Source of the DNA: Thiomicrorhabdus xiamenensis | Lineage (GTDB): Bacteria; Pseudomonadota; Gammaproteobacteria; Thiomicrospirales; Thiomicrospiraceae | Assembly (NCBI RefSeq): GCF_013282625.1 | Contig: NZ_CP054020.1 | Location: 186,001-250,000 of the forward strand | Direction of reading: 5' to 3' | DNA: 64,000 bases | Shown: piece by piece, positions 54,274 through 63,494 of the stretch | How the letters are laid out: each line of letters starts with the position of its first letter | How positions within the stretch are numbered: the first letter of the stretch is position 1 | Notes under the pieces: generated by a model | Databases searched by the model: none | Told to the model about the DNA's origin: nothing | Seen by the model: the letters and a program-made list of their open reading frames with translations, nothing else | Position numbers and translations under genes: made by a program

Positions 54274-54762
54274 TCAGGTGCCGAAGAGCAGACGTGTCGT
54301 CAGAAAAGCGCTCATAAAGAAAACCGCTCCGGCCAGAAGGCTTGGCGGATTCAGCATTGCACCGCCGACCAGGGCGTGTCCGGTTGTGCAGGCGCCGGCA
54401 AGACGGGCGCCGAAGCCTAGCAGCATGCCGCCGAATATCAGCCAGATCGCTTTGGCTGCATCCGACTGCGGCAAAATCGTTTCATACATCCCCATATCAA
54501 AACTGATGTGCCAAGGGGTGTCGGAAGTCAGGGCGGCGATCAGACCGCCGATCGGGATTCCAATCAGAAACCACAGCTTGATGTTGTTTTTGGTTTCGTA
54601 TTCGCCTTCGTGATAGTAGCGTACTTTTTTACACAGCAGACCGCAGACGTTGCCGTAACCGGTCGAGCAGCCGGCCGGCTTGCCGATTAACCAGAAGTGT
54701 AAAACCACAAATAAGCCGATAGCCAAACCGGCGATCCAGCCGGACCAGACCGTTACTTCCAT
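54274..54762 (-). CDS. YeeE/YedE half-transporter (sulfur transport family), first of a pair
   Basis: 162 residues with about four spans. IGKPAGCSTGYGNVCG near the N-terminus and GARLAGACTTGHALVGG near the C-terminus are the Cys motifs of the YeeE/YedE family. With the following gene (39 bases away) it forms a split two-component transporter, probably for thiosulfate or another reduced sulfur compound. The fit with a sulfur-oxidising lifestyle is inference. Upstream lies the 401-residue membrane-protein gene on the same strand, 188 bases away. Confidence 0.9.
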   Translation of the reverse strand: MEVTVWSGWIAGLAIGLFVVLHFWLIGKPAGCSTGYGNVCGLLCKKVRYYHEGEYETKNNIKLWFLIGIPIGGLIAALTSDTPWHISFDMGMYETILPQSDAAKAIWLIFGGMLLGFGARLAGACTTGHALVGGAMLNPPSLLAGAVFFMSAFLTTRLLFGT

Positions 54763-54950
54763 TGAAGTGTCCTCTAAAATCGTTAAGTATTGCTTTAACT
54801 GTCATTTTAGGGATTGTGCCGAACCAGTCAAAACAGCAAATTTACTGGGCGGATAAAAGGGTTCTATTTAGGATAAGAAAAACTTGGGATTCGAGGGAGT
54901 AGCCCCGGATGAATCGGGGCCGAAAGAGCCGATTATTGTGTGTTGAAAGC

Positions 54951-56156
54951 TTATGCTGCCGAGAATTTCAGATAGCGATGGCGTTTCAGAAGCTTGGCAA
55001 AGTAGTAGATTGTCACAATCTGCATGCCGATAATCGGCAGCCATAGCAGGTAGTAAATCGGGCTGCTGAATTCGACAAAACCGGTAAAGATCAAACCGAC
55101 ATTCAGCCACATGACTAACTGGACTTCCATCGCAAAGCCGGGGCAGATTAAGGCAAAGGCGCTACTGTCCAACTTGCCTTCCTCCAGCATTTCAAAATAG
55201 CGCTTACGTTTCATAACACTGATTGCAAACAGCCCGACAAAGAAAGAGAAACCGATACCGATGGTGGTGACCAGAAGATGGTAACCGGCATCGCGCGCAT
55301 AATCCAAGGCGTGAATCGAGCCGACATCCGCACGGATCAGGCCGACCACGATCATGCCGGTAATCACGACCGGGAGCAGTAAGGTAACGGTTCCTGGGGC
55401 ATTGATCCCTTCCTGAAAGATCGACTTGAACCCGAGAATCAATTTGATTAACCCCAGAAGAATCGTCAGGGTAATGACGATATAGGCCATGCTCATGCCG
55501 TACAGCGCGATTGCTTCAACTTTGGAAAAGCTAAGGGCGCCAAGGCTGACACCGATCATGCCGAAAGCAAAGATGGCGATCAGCTGAGCCAGATTCGAGT
55601 TGTCGACAAAGTCCAGGTTACCGTCGACCAGACGCATCCAATAGACTGAAAATATTTTCAGCGCCATCACCAGAATGACGGTGAAATAGATGCCGGCGGC
55701 GACGAACAGGAAGTCAATCATCTGGCTGGTCATACCGAACAGGGTGATTTCGGAGAAAAGGCCCGGAATAAACATGGCACCAAGAATAAAGAAGACATTC
55801 ATGCTCATGGCCAGCGTTAACGGGATCGCCATTAACTGAACCTCTTTATTGGAGTTTTTCAGTTCCTCGTAGGCTGGGGTTCGGCGGAATTGATTGAAGC
55901 CTTTAAACCAACGGGTCAGTAACACAAAGTGAAGGATCGCCGATAGCGAGGCACCGAGCATATACAGCTGAATCAGCAGTTGTTTCGGTGAAGTGCCGCC
56001 GACATAGTCCGCCATTAGCACATCGTAGCTGATAAAGACATCACCCGGATGGGCTGTCATAAAGTTAACGATAAAAAAGAACGAAGCCGTCATTCCTCCG
56101 GCCCCCAGTGCAGCCAGAATGTGCAAAATCTGGAATTGAGGTTTTGCGTAAGTCAT
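54951..56156 (-). CDS. Ten-span membrane protein near YeeE/YedE genes (TsoY-like?)
   Basis: 401 residues with about ten predicted spans; a conserved-looking CPGFAMEVQ in the last third holds one of the protein's few Cys. From memory it resembles the TsoY family, found with YeeE/YedE genes and sometimes selenocysteine-containing in other bacteria, but I cannot verify that; it also recalls TehA/TDT-type carriers. No in-frame UGA is present. Its gene is on the same strand as, and directly upstream of, the YeeE/YedE pair but is separated by 188 bases with a GC-rich hairpin (54902-54920). Transport of a sulfur compound is inference. Confidence 0.55.
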   Translation of the reverse strand: MTYAKPQFQILHILAALGAGGMTASFFFIVNFMTAHPGDVFISYDVLMADYVGGTSPKQLLIQLYMLGASLSAILHFVLLTRWFKGFNQFRRTPAYEELKNSNKEVQLMAIPLTLAMSMNVFFILGAMFIPGLFSEITLFGMTSQMIDFLFVAAGIYFTVILVMALKIFSVYWMRLVDGNLDFVDNSNLAQLIAIFAFGMIGVSLGALSFSKVEAIALYGMSMAYIVITLTILLGLIKLILGFKSIFQEGINAPGTVTLLLPVVITGMIVVGLIRADVGSIHALDYARDAGYHLLVTTIGIGFSFFVGLFAISVMKRKRYFEMLEEGKLDSSAFALICPGFAMEVQLVMWLNVGLIFTGFVEFSSPIYYLLWLPIIGMQIVTIYYFAKLLKRHRYLKFSAA

Positions 56157-56380
56157 TAATTTGATCCCTTGATTTGTGTTTTTTGCTAGAGGTTGTTTTT
56201 ATTTTGGGAAAAGAATAATTAATTGCTTATATAAAAACAACCTTTGAGTGTATAAATCTAGTTAATTATTTGCAAAATTGATTCGAGTATGGAGATTTAG
56301 TGGGAATTAATGGGTGAGTAAAGTATGTTTACGGTCGGATTTTTGGGCGGAATGAAAACGGTTTTTGAAAAAATTCGCGC

Positions 56381-56887
56381 TTAGAGGGCGGCAAGAATCA
56401 GATTTTGCCGACTGAAATCGTCCATCCGTTGCAGCGGAATGGCGGCGGCGAAAACCGGGAAGTCCAATTGGCGCAGGTACGCGATGCGATGACGGCCCTG
56501 ACGGATGCGCAAAAAGCCGTTGCTCAGCATCTTTTCAAAGCAGACGGCCGGTACTTTGTCGTCTGCTTGAAGTTGTTGATGCCAGCGTTCGATTTTTTGT
56601 CGATGCATGTTAATTTCGGCCACGTAATCGGCGCGATTCTGGCAGCACGCGTGCGGAAAATCCGTCAGATCTTGCGGCACATAATTGCAGCGGTCTTGTT
56701 GCCAGTAGCGATCCCAGCTTTTCAGGTCAATCAGAACCGTCCGGTAGTCGATACCGGGAAGCGTGTCGGCGGATGCGGTAAAGCAGATACAGCGCTCGGA
56801 GGCCTTGTCACAGTGCCGCCAAATGCAGTTGTCATGTTGATTCTGACGCTGTTCGCAAAGAGAGCTAGAGACTGGAGGGGGTGCCAT
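56381..56887 (-). CDS. ParB/sulfiredoxin-like domain protein
   Basis: 168 residues. The C-terminal third (VPAVCFEKMLSNGFLRI, then GRHRIAYLRQLDFPV at 131-145) has the GRHR pattern of ParB/Srx-fold proteins, where the Arg/His binds nucleotide or DNA phosphate. The N-terminal third is Cys-rich (about nine Cys by residue 82) and unfamiliar. The start is uncertain because no good ribosome site precedes the ATG. It begins 23 bases after the GGDEF-EAL gene stop. A competing rightward frame over the same bases looks non-coding. Confidence 0.55.
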   Translation of the reverse strand: MAPPPVSSSLCEQRQNQHDNCIWRHCDKASERCICFTASADTLPGIDYRTVLIDLKSWDRYWQQDRCNYVPQDLTDFPHACCQNRADYVAEINMHRQKIERWHQQLQADDKVPAVCFEKMLSNGFLRIRQGRHRIAYLRQLDFPVFAAAIPLQRMDDFSRQNLILAAL

Positions 56888-56910
56888 CGGATAAATCGCC
56901 TAAGGATGCG

Positions 56911-59055
56911 TTAATTCGGCAAAGTGTCGAGCCATTTCCGGTAAGGAACCGGTCTTGCGTACAGGTAGCCCTGGATAATCGGCTCGCCGAGCTGATTAAG
57001 AATCACCTCCTGTTCAGAGGTTTCAACGCCTTCGACCACCACCTCGAGATTAAAGCTCTGCGCGATTTCGAAGACCGATTTGACCAGCGACTGGTCTTCT
57101 TCGTTATCGGTTAGCTTCTGAACAAATGAGCGGTCGACCTTAACCTCGTCCACCGGCAGGCGTTTCAGATAGCTCAAAGAGGAGTAGCCGGTGCCGAAAT
57201 CGTCGATCGAGAAGCGGACGCCGCGCGTTTTCAGTTCCTGCATCTTGTCGATGATGGTATCGAAGTCGTCGAGGAAAATATTTTCGGTCAGCTCAAGAGT
57301 AATCTGTCGCGGGTCGACCCCGGTGGAGGCAAATATTATGAGCATGTGTTCAAGAAAGTTAGGGTGCGAAAAGTGCTGCCCCGAGATGTTTACCGAAATA
57401 TGCAGCTGTCTTCCGATCTTGCGCTGTTGAACCAACAGTTTGCAGGCCTCGGTCAACATCCATTTGTCGACCTCGATAATTAAATTACTCTCTTCGGCCA
57501 AAGCGATGAATATTTCCGGCGAAATCCAGCCGCGTTTGGGGTGTTGCCAGCGAATCAGCGCTTCGGCTCTCGGCAGAGGTTCATGCGGGTGAATTTGCGA
57601 TTGCAGGTAGAGTTCCAGGTCGTTGTTTTCAATCGCGACTTCCAGATCCTTTTGCAGTTCAAAGGCATCGGTTATCTGTTGATAGAACTCCGAACGATAA
57701 ATCACGCTCTGATTATTGCCCAGATCTTTGGAGTTACGTAAAGCGATCATGGCATTGCGAATCAGATCATGAGCCTGGTCATGACCCTTTCGGCCGGTCG
57801 GGAAGGACACTATGCCCTGATTACAGGTGATCGATACGATTTCGTTGTCGATTTTAAAAGGCGCGCTCAGCAGGTTTTTGACCTTATCGGCGATCGCCTG
57901 TTGAAAATGAAGTTCCTTGCCCGTCTCAATATGCGTCGGAGCGATCAGGATGAAGAATTCGTCGGCGCTGCCGCGGTAGAGTTGTTTGCCGCCTTCGGAC
58001 AACACATTCAAGCGCTTGGCAAACTCGACCAGAATCTTATCGCCGAAGTCGTATCCCAAAGCGTTGTTGAAAACCTGAAAACGGTTGATATCGAGTTTAA
58101 CCAGAACGCCTTTCAAATGTTCTTTATAGGCCTGATTCAATTGGCTGTCGAGGTTTTTCAGCAGCATTTGCATGTTCGGAAGTTCGGTTAGCGTATCAAA
58201 GTAAGCCAGTTGAAAGATTTGCGCCTCTTCCTTCTGGCTCAGCTCCAGGGTGCGTTTGAATTTCAATACCGCATGCCCCAAAAGACGCAGTTCGCCTTTG
58301 GTCTGTTTAACCATGCGGTTGACCTGATCAAGCTTCGGAATTTCCCGTTTGTAGGCCGCCAGATCACGCAGCGAGGCCATAATGATTTGCAGATAGTTGG
58401 ACAGGCGGGAAGCGGAAACCACCGCAATCAAAAACGCGATCAGAAAACCGATCACGCCGATGTAGTAGATCGAGTGCAGCGAGTTTTCGATACGCTTCTG
58501 CGTCTCGTCGAATGTCTGGTTGGTGTAATTGGACAGCTGTTTGGCGAGTTTGTTGGATTTATCGACAAATTTGAAATACTCGACCTGTGCGGCATTGATA
58601 TAACGACTTGAGGTTTCCGGGTCGATGACGACAATGTCGGACGCCATCAGTGAAAAGTTTTTAAAGTTGACGAAGTTTTCCTGCCAGGGGTTCAGAAGCG
58701 ATTTGTCGGTCAAGAGCGCGTTCAGGCGCGTTTTGACCCGCGCCAACTGTTTCTCTGTGGCATCAAGCTGATCGACCATCTTGGAGTGGATCCGGTAGGC
58801 CGCAGCATGCGTCAGTTTATCCTGATTGGTTGCCAGCAGCAGTTCGTTAAGTCGCTTGTATTGAACCCCGACGCTGTCGATAAATCCGATGGTTTCACTG
58901 AACTCTTCAACCGTCTGCTTGGCAACGGTACTGTTTTCCGATTGCGCCTGAGTGAACTCATTCAGAATGTAGATGTTCAGAAACGCCACGACCGCCAGCA
59001 CGATAAGTGCCGGTAATAGAAACATCAACAGGGCCGAAAAGCGCAGGCGAACCAT
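56911..59055 (-). CDS. Membrane-bound GGDEF-EAL protein, predicted c-di-GMP phosphodiesterase
   Basis: 714 residues. Two spans (about 7-31 and 197-217) flank a helical periplasmic sensor domain; then a GGDEF domain with a degenerate motif (SADEF) and an EAL domain with EALIRW, NISGQHF, ELTEN, DDFGTGYSSLSYL, KVDRSF and EGVET all intact. It most likely degrades cyclic di-GMP in response to a periplasmic signal. It starts 17 bases after the histidine-phosphatase gene. Confidence 0.92.
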   Translation of the reverse strand: MVRLRFSALLMFLLPALIVLAVVAFLNIYILNEFTQAQSENSTVAKQTVEEFSETIGFIDSVGVQYKRLNELLLATNQDKLTHAAAYRIHSKMVDQLDATEKQLARVKTRLNALLTDKSLLNPWQENFVNFKNFSLMASDIVVIDPETSSRYINAAQVEYFKFVDKSNKLAKQLSNYTNQTFDETQKRIENSLHSIYYIGVIGFLIAFLIAVVSASRLSNYLQIIMASLRDLAAYKREIPKLDQVNRMVKQTKGELRLLGHAVLKFKRTLELSQKEEAQIFQLAYFDTLTELPNMQMLLKNLDSQLNQAYKEHLKGVLVKLDINRFQVFNNALGYDFGDKILVEFAKRLNVLSEGGKQLYRGSADEFFILIAPTHIETGKELHFQQAIADKVKNLLSAPFKIDNEIVSITCNQGIVSFPTGRKGHDQAHDLIRNAMIALRNSKDLGNNQSVIYRSEFYQQITDAFELQKDLEVAIENNDLELYLQSQIHPHEPLPRAEALIRWQHPKRGWISPEIFIALAEESNLIIEVDKWMLTEACKLLVQQRKIGRQLHISVNISGQHFSHPNFLEHMLIIFASTGVDPRQITLELTENIFLDDFDTIIDKMQELKTRGVRFSIDDFGTGYSSLSYLKRLPVDEVKVDRSFVQKLTDNEEDQSLVKSVFEIAQSFNLEVVVEGVETSEQEVILNQLGEPIIQGYLYARPVPYRKWLDTLPN

Positions 59056-59072
59056 CTGTCTTCAGAAGCTCC

Positions 59073-59726
59073 TTATTTGCCGAGAAGTTTCGGCCAGTCT
59101 CCGGGACGGATACTGCCTAAATATTCAAACTGATTATCGCCTTTCGGGAGGAAGATGACCAATGTCGCTTCTTCGGGGAAATACCCCATCAGATCCATCA
59201 TATTCGGCGCGTGAGCGACCAGAAAGCGGTTTGTCCCGGGGGAGACCGGCGTTGAAATCAGGCTGCGGGTTTTGGCGATAACCGGTTTTTTCTCTTCACT
59301 GGTCATACTGCCGGTGTACATCAGTCCCGGTTCCAGAATGTAATGCTGGAACGCGTTTTTCGCCGAGTTTTTCGCCCGGCACATCGGGCTGGCAAAGACA
59401 TCGCCGACCGGAATTTGTGCCTGTCGAACATAGTTTCCGACCCGGGTCGTGACCTCAATTCCGTTCTGGTTTAAAACTCGCTGGGTATTACAGTCGTTCA
59501 AATCCACTGCGGGTACACGGTCGGGGCGGCTGTTGTCGGTATTACCGTGACGCATATACAGAACATAACCGCCATGCTGCAGTTTTTTCAGCAGTTGAGG
59601 CGAAGCGATAACCTCATTGAAGTTATCGTTGGTTTTGGCGCTGTGCGCCTGCAGCGAATAACCGAGGGAAAACAGGAGAAAAAACAGCCAGAAAAAGTGA
59701 CGAAATGTTTTTGGAACGGAAGACAT
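59073..59726 (-). CDS. Periplasmic histidine phosphatase family protein
   Basis: 217 residues. Signal peptide (hydrophobic core about residues 10-24, cut near AHSA), catalytic RHG at 59-61 (YMRHGNT) and a second His in LVAHAPNMMD. It belongs to the branch of the histidine phosphatase superfamily that is exported; substrate unknown. It stands directly before the c-di-GMP phosphodiesterase gene (17-base gap). Confidence 0.85.
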   Translation of the reverse strand: MSSVPKTFRHFFWLFFLLFSLGYSLQAHSAKTNDNFNEVIASPQLLKKLQHGGYVLYMRHGNTDNSRPDRVPAVDLNDCNTQRVLNQNGIEVTTRVGNYVRQAQIPVGDVFASPMCRAKNSAKNAFQHYILEPGLMYTGSMTSEEKKPVIAKTRSLISTPVSPGTNRFLVAHAPNMMDLMGYFPEEATLVIFLPKGDNQFEYLGSIRPGDWPKLLGK

Positions 59727-59866
59727 GGCGAGCTCGATTTTGAATCTAGGAGGATTGAATTAAAGTTAAATGACGGGGCCGTTTTCGTCAAGCTGTGCAG
59801 GTGCGAATAATTGTTTGTACTCAACTCTTAAAGCAGCATGAAAACGGCATAGGCGGCAAGGTCGCA

Positions 59867-61003
59867 TTATCGTGTTTCACCTTCTTGCAAGGGGGCTGAA
59901 GGGGCGACAATGGCATGCTGGCTTAAGGTCTGCAGATCCCGCCAGGCCCGACCGAAAGGTGAATCGATGAAAACGGCCGCCATACCGGCACGAGCCTTTA
60001 ACAAGTCCGCGGCGCGGATGCCGGCCTGTACGATTTGCTGGCAATTTTTCTGTACCTGACGGATTAGCGTTTCCGGCGGTGAAATTCCCTGCTCCAGATT
60101 TCCCCAGACGCTTTCGGCCAGTTGATAAAGACGATTGCGGCTTGTGTCGATCAGGCGTTGCGCTTCGCCAATTCGGTATTGAATATCGCTATCTTCGCTT
60201 AGCGGAGTTGTCGAACCGGGAACGGTCTTGTGGCGGATCAGTTCCTCAAACGCTTCGCAGGCATGTTGTGCAATGCCTACGGCAACGCTGGCAAAAGACA
60301 GGCTGGCCAAGGTTTCCAGGGGGCAGCGAAAAATCGCGTCGTCGGAGATCGGCGCTTTCTCCAGCGAGAAAGTAAAGGCGTTCGGAACTGCGGCGGCGTT
60401 GATACTGAAATCATTACTGCCGGTCGCCTGCATTCCGAACACCTGCCAGGTGTCGTGAATCACGACCTGCTCCGCCGGTACGGCAATCGAAATAATCTCC
60501 TTGTCCCCGCCATCGATTTTGCAGTTGGCCGTAAACCAGGTGGCATGGTAGGCGCCGCTGGCATAGGGCCAGCGCCCGTTGACGTCGAAGCCGCTTGCTG
60601 TCGTTTTGGCTTGGCCCGCGGGCATGCCTGATCCGGCAATCACGGCCCGCTCCGGTAGAAAAACCTCTCTTGCAGCGCCTTCTTCGAGGAAGCCGGAAAA
60701 CAGTCCGCCGCCGGCTCCGATCATCACGAGCCAGCCGGTGGCTCCGTCGGCGGATGCGACCAGTTCGAATACGCGCAATGCACTTGGTAAATCGGTTGTT
60801 TCGCCATTGTATTTGTCGGCGATAAACAGACGGAACAGGCGCTGTTCGAATAAGACCGTCAGCAGTTCGTCGGTTAAATGCCCTTGCTGTTCCGATTCCC
60901 GAGCCGCCTGTCGAATCGCCGGAAGGATGGATTTTACGTTTTGCAGCAGGGATTCGGAGTTTGGGTGTTTACGCATAGGCTTTGCAAGGTCCGGCTGTTT
61001 CAA
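59867..61003 (-). CDS. Acyl-CoA dehydrogenase / flavin monooxygenase-like protein
   Basis: 378 residues from a TTG at 61003; an ATG at 60976 is an alternative and neither has a strong ribosome site. N-terminal helical domain (VASADGATGWLVMIG), middle β domain with GRWPYASGA and the TGSNDFSI segment, and a C-terminal four-helix bundle. The pattern is that of the acyl-CoA dehydrogenase superfamily, nearer to the flavin-dependent hydroxylase branch (HpaB/HsaA-like) than to β-oxidation enzymes because the catalytic Glu region is not evident. No partner flavin reductase or pathway gene is adjacent. Substrate unknown. Confidence 0.75.
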   Translation of the reverse strand: MKQPDLAKPMRKHPNSESLLQNVKSILPAIRQAARESEQQGHLTDELLTVLFEQRLFRLFIADKYNGETTDLPSALRVFELVASADGATGWLVMIGAGGGLFSGFLEEGAAREVFLPERAVIAGSGMPAGQAKTTASGFDVNGRWPYASGAYHATWFTANCKIDGGDKEIISIAVPAEQVVIHDTWQVFGMQATGSNDFSINAAAVPNAFTFSLEKAPISDDAIFRCPLETLASLSFASVAVGIAQHACEAFEELIRHKTVPGSTTPLSEDSDIQYRIGEAQRLIDTSRNRLYQLAESVWGNLEQGISPPETLIRQVQKNCQQIVQAGIRAADLLKARAGMAAVFIDSPFGRAWRDLQTLSQHAIVAPSAPLQEGETR

Positions 61004-61008
61004 AAAAT

Positions 61009-61539
61009 TCAGTGCTCGCTGTTCGCTTTGGATGCACTGTGGTTATTGTGCCCTAATCTGTCCATTAGAGCGTACATTACGCCGGAAACGACAAAGGTTA
61101 CGTGCAGGCCGATCATCCATGCCAGATGTTTATCGGAAAATTCCTCAACGTTCATAAACGCTTTTAGAAGCTCGATCCCCGAGATGGCGACAATCGATGC
61201 GATGACTTTGATTTTCAGATCCGAGAAACCGATATGTCCCATCCATTCCGGGCGGTCTTCGTGGTTTTCCAGATCCATTTTAGAGACGAAGTTCTCATAG
61301 CCGCTGAAAATAATGATGATCAGCAGGTTCATGATCAAGGCGACATCGACCAGTGTCAGTACGCCGATAATGATATTGCCGCTGGAAGCACTGCCGAGAC
61401 TCAAAGCCAGATCCAGCAGCTCTTTGCCGAATTTGAAAAGCAGAATGATCATGGCGATTACCAGACCCAGATAAACCGGCGCCATCAGCCAGCGGCTGGC
61501 AAACAGTAAGCCTTCGAAAAAAGTTTCTACCCGTTTCAT
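61009..61539 (-). CDS. yqhA: YqhA family membrane protein (UPF0114)
   Basis: 176 residues with about four spans; the opening FFEGLLFASRWLMAPVYLGL and the middle IIFSGYENFVSKMD match the YqhA/TIGR00645 family. Function not established. Stop and next start are nearly contiguous with the flavoprotein gene (5 bases), so they are probably co-transcribed. AAGGG precedes the ATG. Confidence 0.88.
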   Translation of the reverse strand: MKRVETFFEGLLFASRWLMAPVYLGLVIAMIILLFKFGKELLDLALSLGSASSGNIIIGVLTLVDVALIMNLLIIIIFSGYENFVSKMDLENHEDRPEWMGHIGFSDLKIKVIASIVAISGIELLKAFMNVEEFSDKHLAWMIGLHVTFVVSGVMYALMDRLGHNNHSASKANSEH

Positions 61540-61626
61540 ACCCTTCTTTCCATAAAAAAAGTTTGGGGTATTTTAGCGGATTTAATGAGGGGCTTGAGAA
61601 AATCTGAATGGCGGATCGCCGGCGAT

Positions 61627-61851
61627 TCAGGCGCGGATCAGAAGGCCGGTAATTCGTTTAACGAGCGGGGAGACCAGTAAAACCGTCGGGAAAGCCACGA
61701 TAAAGGCGGTCCACCAGGCGTGAAACCAGATACCTAGAAAGTTTTCCGGAATACCGATATTGATAATGCTGACAACGGCGGACATCAGAAACGACATCAA
61801 CAGGGCCATAAAAAAGCCGAAAACAATGTGCTGGTATTTTGGAGAAAACAT
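61627..61851 (-). CDS. DUF2798 family small membrane protein
   Basis: 74 residues from the ATG at 61851 (CGGAG 5 bases upstream); the extension to 61929 is rejected. Two spans and the family pattern FGFFMALLMSFLMS ... WWTAFIVAFPTVLLVSPLVKRIT identify DUF2798. Function unknown. Confidence 0.8.
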   Translation of the reverse strand: MFSPKYQHIVFGFFMALLMSFLMSAVVSIINIGIPENFLGIWFHAWWTAFIVAFPTVLLVSPLVKRITGLLIRA

Positions 61852-61999
61852 AAATGCTCCGTGGAAATTCTTAAACGGGTTCTTAATACAATCGGTTCTT
61901 TGATAGAATCTTAAAAGCGTAGTGATCACTACACTTTGTTATTTTGTCCGATTTGCACGGCCGATTCAAGTGCCTGCTGTTTTCATCCCTTGAGAGAGT

Positions 62000-62431
62000 A
62001 TGGAATATCAGAATGCGCCGTTAAATGAGGTTTTGAGGTTAAAGATGCGAAATATTAAGTTTCCTTTTCTGGAACATATCGGAGCGGAATTGACGGCGTT
62101 TGAGTCCGGTAGCGCCGAAGTCGAGTTGCACGTTAAACCCTATCATCTACAGCATATGGGGTTTGTTCATGGCGGGGTGATTTCCACCTTGATGGATAAT
62201 ACCGGCTGGTATGCGGCGGTTTCCAATCTTGAGGAAGGCTGTACGGCGGTCACGATGGAAATTAAGGTTAATTATCTGAAGCCTGCATCCGGTAAGCATT
62301 TGCTGGCCAGTGCCACGGTCAAACGCAAAGGGCAGAAAGTCTCTTTTGTGACCATTGAGCTGCTTGATGGAGACCAGCTGGTGGCTTATGCGACGGGAAC
62401 TTATGCAATTCTGTCGGAGACTGGAGCCTGA
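62000..62431 (+). CDS. PaaI-type hotdog-fold thioesterase
   Basis: 143 residues with the hotdog signature HGGVISTLMDNTGWYAA and the following VTMEIKVNYLKPA. This matches the PaaI/acyl-CoA thioesterase 13 family, which cleaves acyl- or aryl-CoA esters. GAGAGT precedes the ATG. It is one of the few plus-strand genes in this region, convergent with the HemG-like gene 37 bases away. Substrate unknown. Confidence 0.9.
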   Translation: MEYQNAPLNEVLRLKMRNIKFPFLEHIGAELTAFESGSAEVELHVKPYHLQHMGFVHGGVISTLMDNTGWYAAVSNLEEGCTAVTMEIKVNYLKPASGKHLLASATVKRKGQKVSFVTIELLDGDQLVAYATGTYAILSETGA

Positions 62432-62468
62432 TTCCATAATTCGTCAGGCACCTGGATTCATGGGCGTT

Positions 62469-63005
62469 TCAGGGGGCCTGTAGCCGACCGATCTCTTTTC
62501 CGAAATCCTCGACCCGCTCCCAGTCGGTAAATTCAAACGAGGCCGTTGTGTCGGTCGGGCCGTGTGTGAGTTTCATAATCAAGCGGATCATCATACGGTC
62601 AAGAAAAGCGTAGTTTGGATAGTCGATTCTTCCTGCAAAAACTTCCGCTTTGGTCGGCTTCCAATCGGTCTGCTTAAAAAGCTTTTTGAAATAAGGATTG
62701 CTCTCCGGGCGGTTTTTTTCCGTTTTCCGCGCGACAACATTGACCGAGAAAAAAGCGCTCGCTTTACGGCTCAAAAGTTCCAGATTCTGTTCGATAAAAT
62801 GCAAGACGGCGGGGCGATAGTTTCCGTAGCGGATGCTCGCTCCAAGAACCAGTTTGTCAAAAGGCTCAAGATCCATATGCATCGCCTGATCGAGAGAGAC
62901 GAGGCTTACCTGGTTGTCGTCGTCCGCTATGGTTTTCTGCAAATGCTCGCAGATTTTTTTGGTATGGCCGTCCACAGTGGAATACACAATAAGGGTATGT
63001 GACAT
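62469..63005 (-). CDS. hemG: Flavodoxin-like protoporphyrinogen oxidase HemG
   Basis: 178 residues. Flavodoxin FMN loop YSTVDGHTKKICEHL, LGASIRYGNYRP and a C-terminal FxxxFTDWERVEDFG segment are the marks of the menaquinone-dependent HemG type. It oxidises protoporphyrinogen IX in heme synthesis, which fits an organism with heme-rich cbb3 oxidase. Upstream minus-strand neighbour is a small membrane protein gene 59 bases away. Confidence 0.88.
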   Translation of the reverse strand: MSHTLIVYSTVDGHTKKICEHLQKTIADDDNQVSLVSLDQAMHMDLEPFDKLVLGASIRYGNYRPAVLHFIEQNLELLSRKASAFFSVNVVARKTEKNRPESNPYFKKLFKQTDWKPTKAEVFAGRIDYPNYAFLDRMMIRLIMKLTHGPTDTTASFEFTDWERVEDFGKEIGRLQAP

Positions 63006-63064
63006 CGTATTGGCTCCGCTAAATTCTGTTGAGACAGCCGTTTCGCGACGGAAAGGCGATCGGC

Positions 63065-63361
63065 TTATTTGGAAAACTTTTCGTTACGGTTGCGCCACAG
63101 CTTAGCCACTTCTTTATCCGTGCCGACAAAAGCGACAAGCAGGCAGATCAGACCAATACCGCCGAACAGGACAACGGGCAGTATTCCCCCCAGTTCGTTG
63201 ATCATCAGAGAGAAATACAGGGTAATGCCGGCAATTCCGAAAAACAGCACGCCCATAATTTTCAGGACGGTACGATGAGATGGGCTGTATTCGTACTCTC
63301 CGGTGGAGTTTTCCAGCGGACGCAGAATGGGAGCGGCAAGTTTGCGCAGGATTTGTTTCAT
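63065..63361 (-). CDS. Small two-span membrane protein of unknown function
   Basis: 98 residues. N-terminal basic amphipathic stretch (QILRKLAAPILRPLE), two spans (IMGVLFFGIAGITLYFSLMI and GILPVVLFGGIGLICLLVAF), and a charged tail. No family recognised. Same strand as hemG and just upstream of it, so co-transcription is possible. Confidence 0.6.
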   Translation of the reverse strand: MKQILRKLAAPILRPLENSTGEYEYSPSHRTVLKIMGVLFFGIAGITLYFSLMINELGGILPVVLFGGIGLICLLVAFVGTDKEVAKLWRNRNEKFSK

Positions 63362-63494
63362 GGTAGCAAAGACTTTATAGGTTGATGTGTTCCTAGATTA
63401 GCTTTGTTGTGCGGATTAATAAAGTCTAATTTCCACTCATGTGGTTTCAACAGGGCTTGCTTCAAGCAGTTTGCCCGATCACTTGTATCGGTCA

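Noticed and set aside
54902-54920. GC-rich hairpin GCCCCG/CGGGGC before the ten-span protein stop side
   Set aside because: No T run follows on either strand, so it is not called a terminator.
56405-56914. Rightward 169-residue open frame opposite the ParB-like gene
   Set aside because: No protein features; the leftward frame has the GRHR motif and follows the operon direction.
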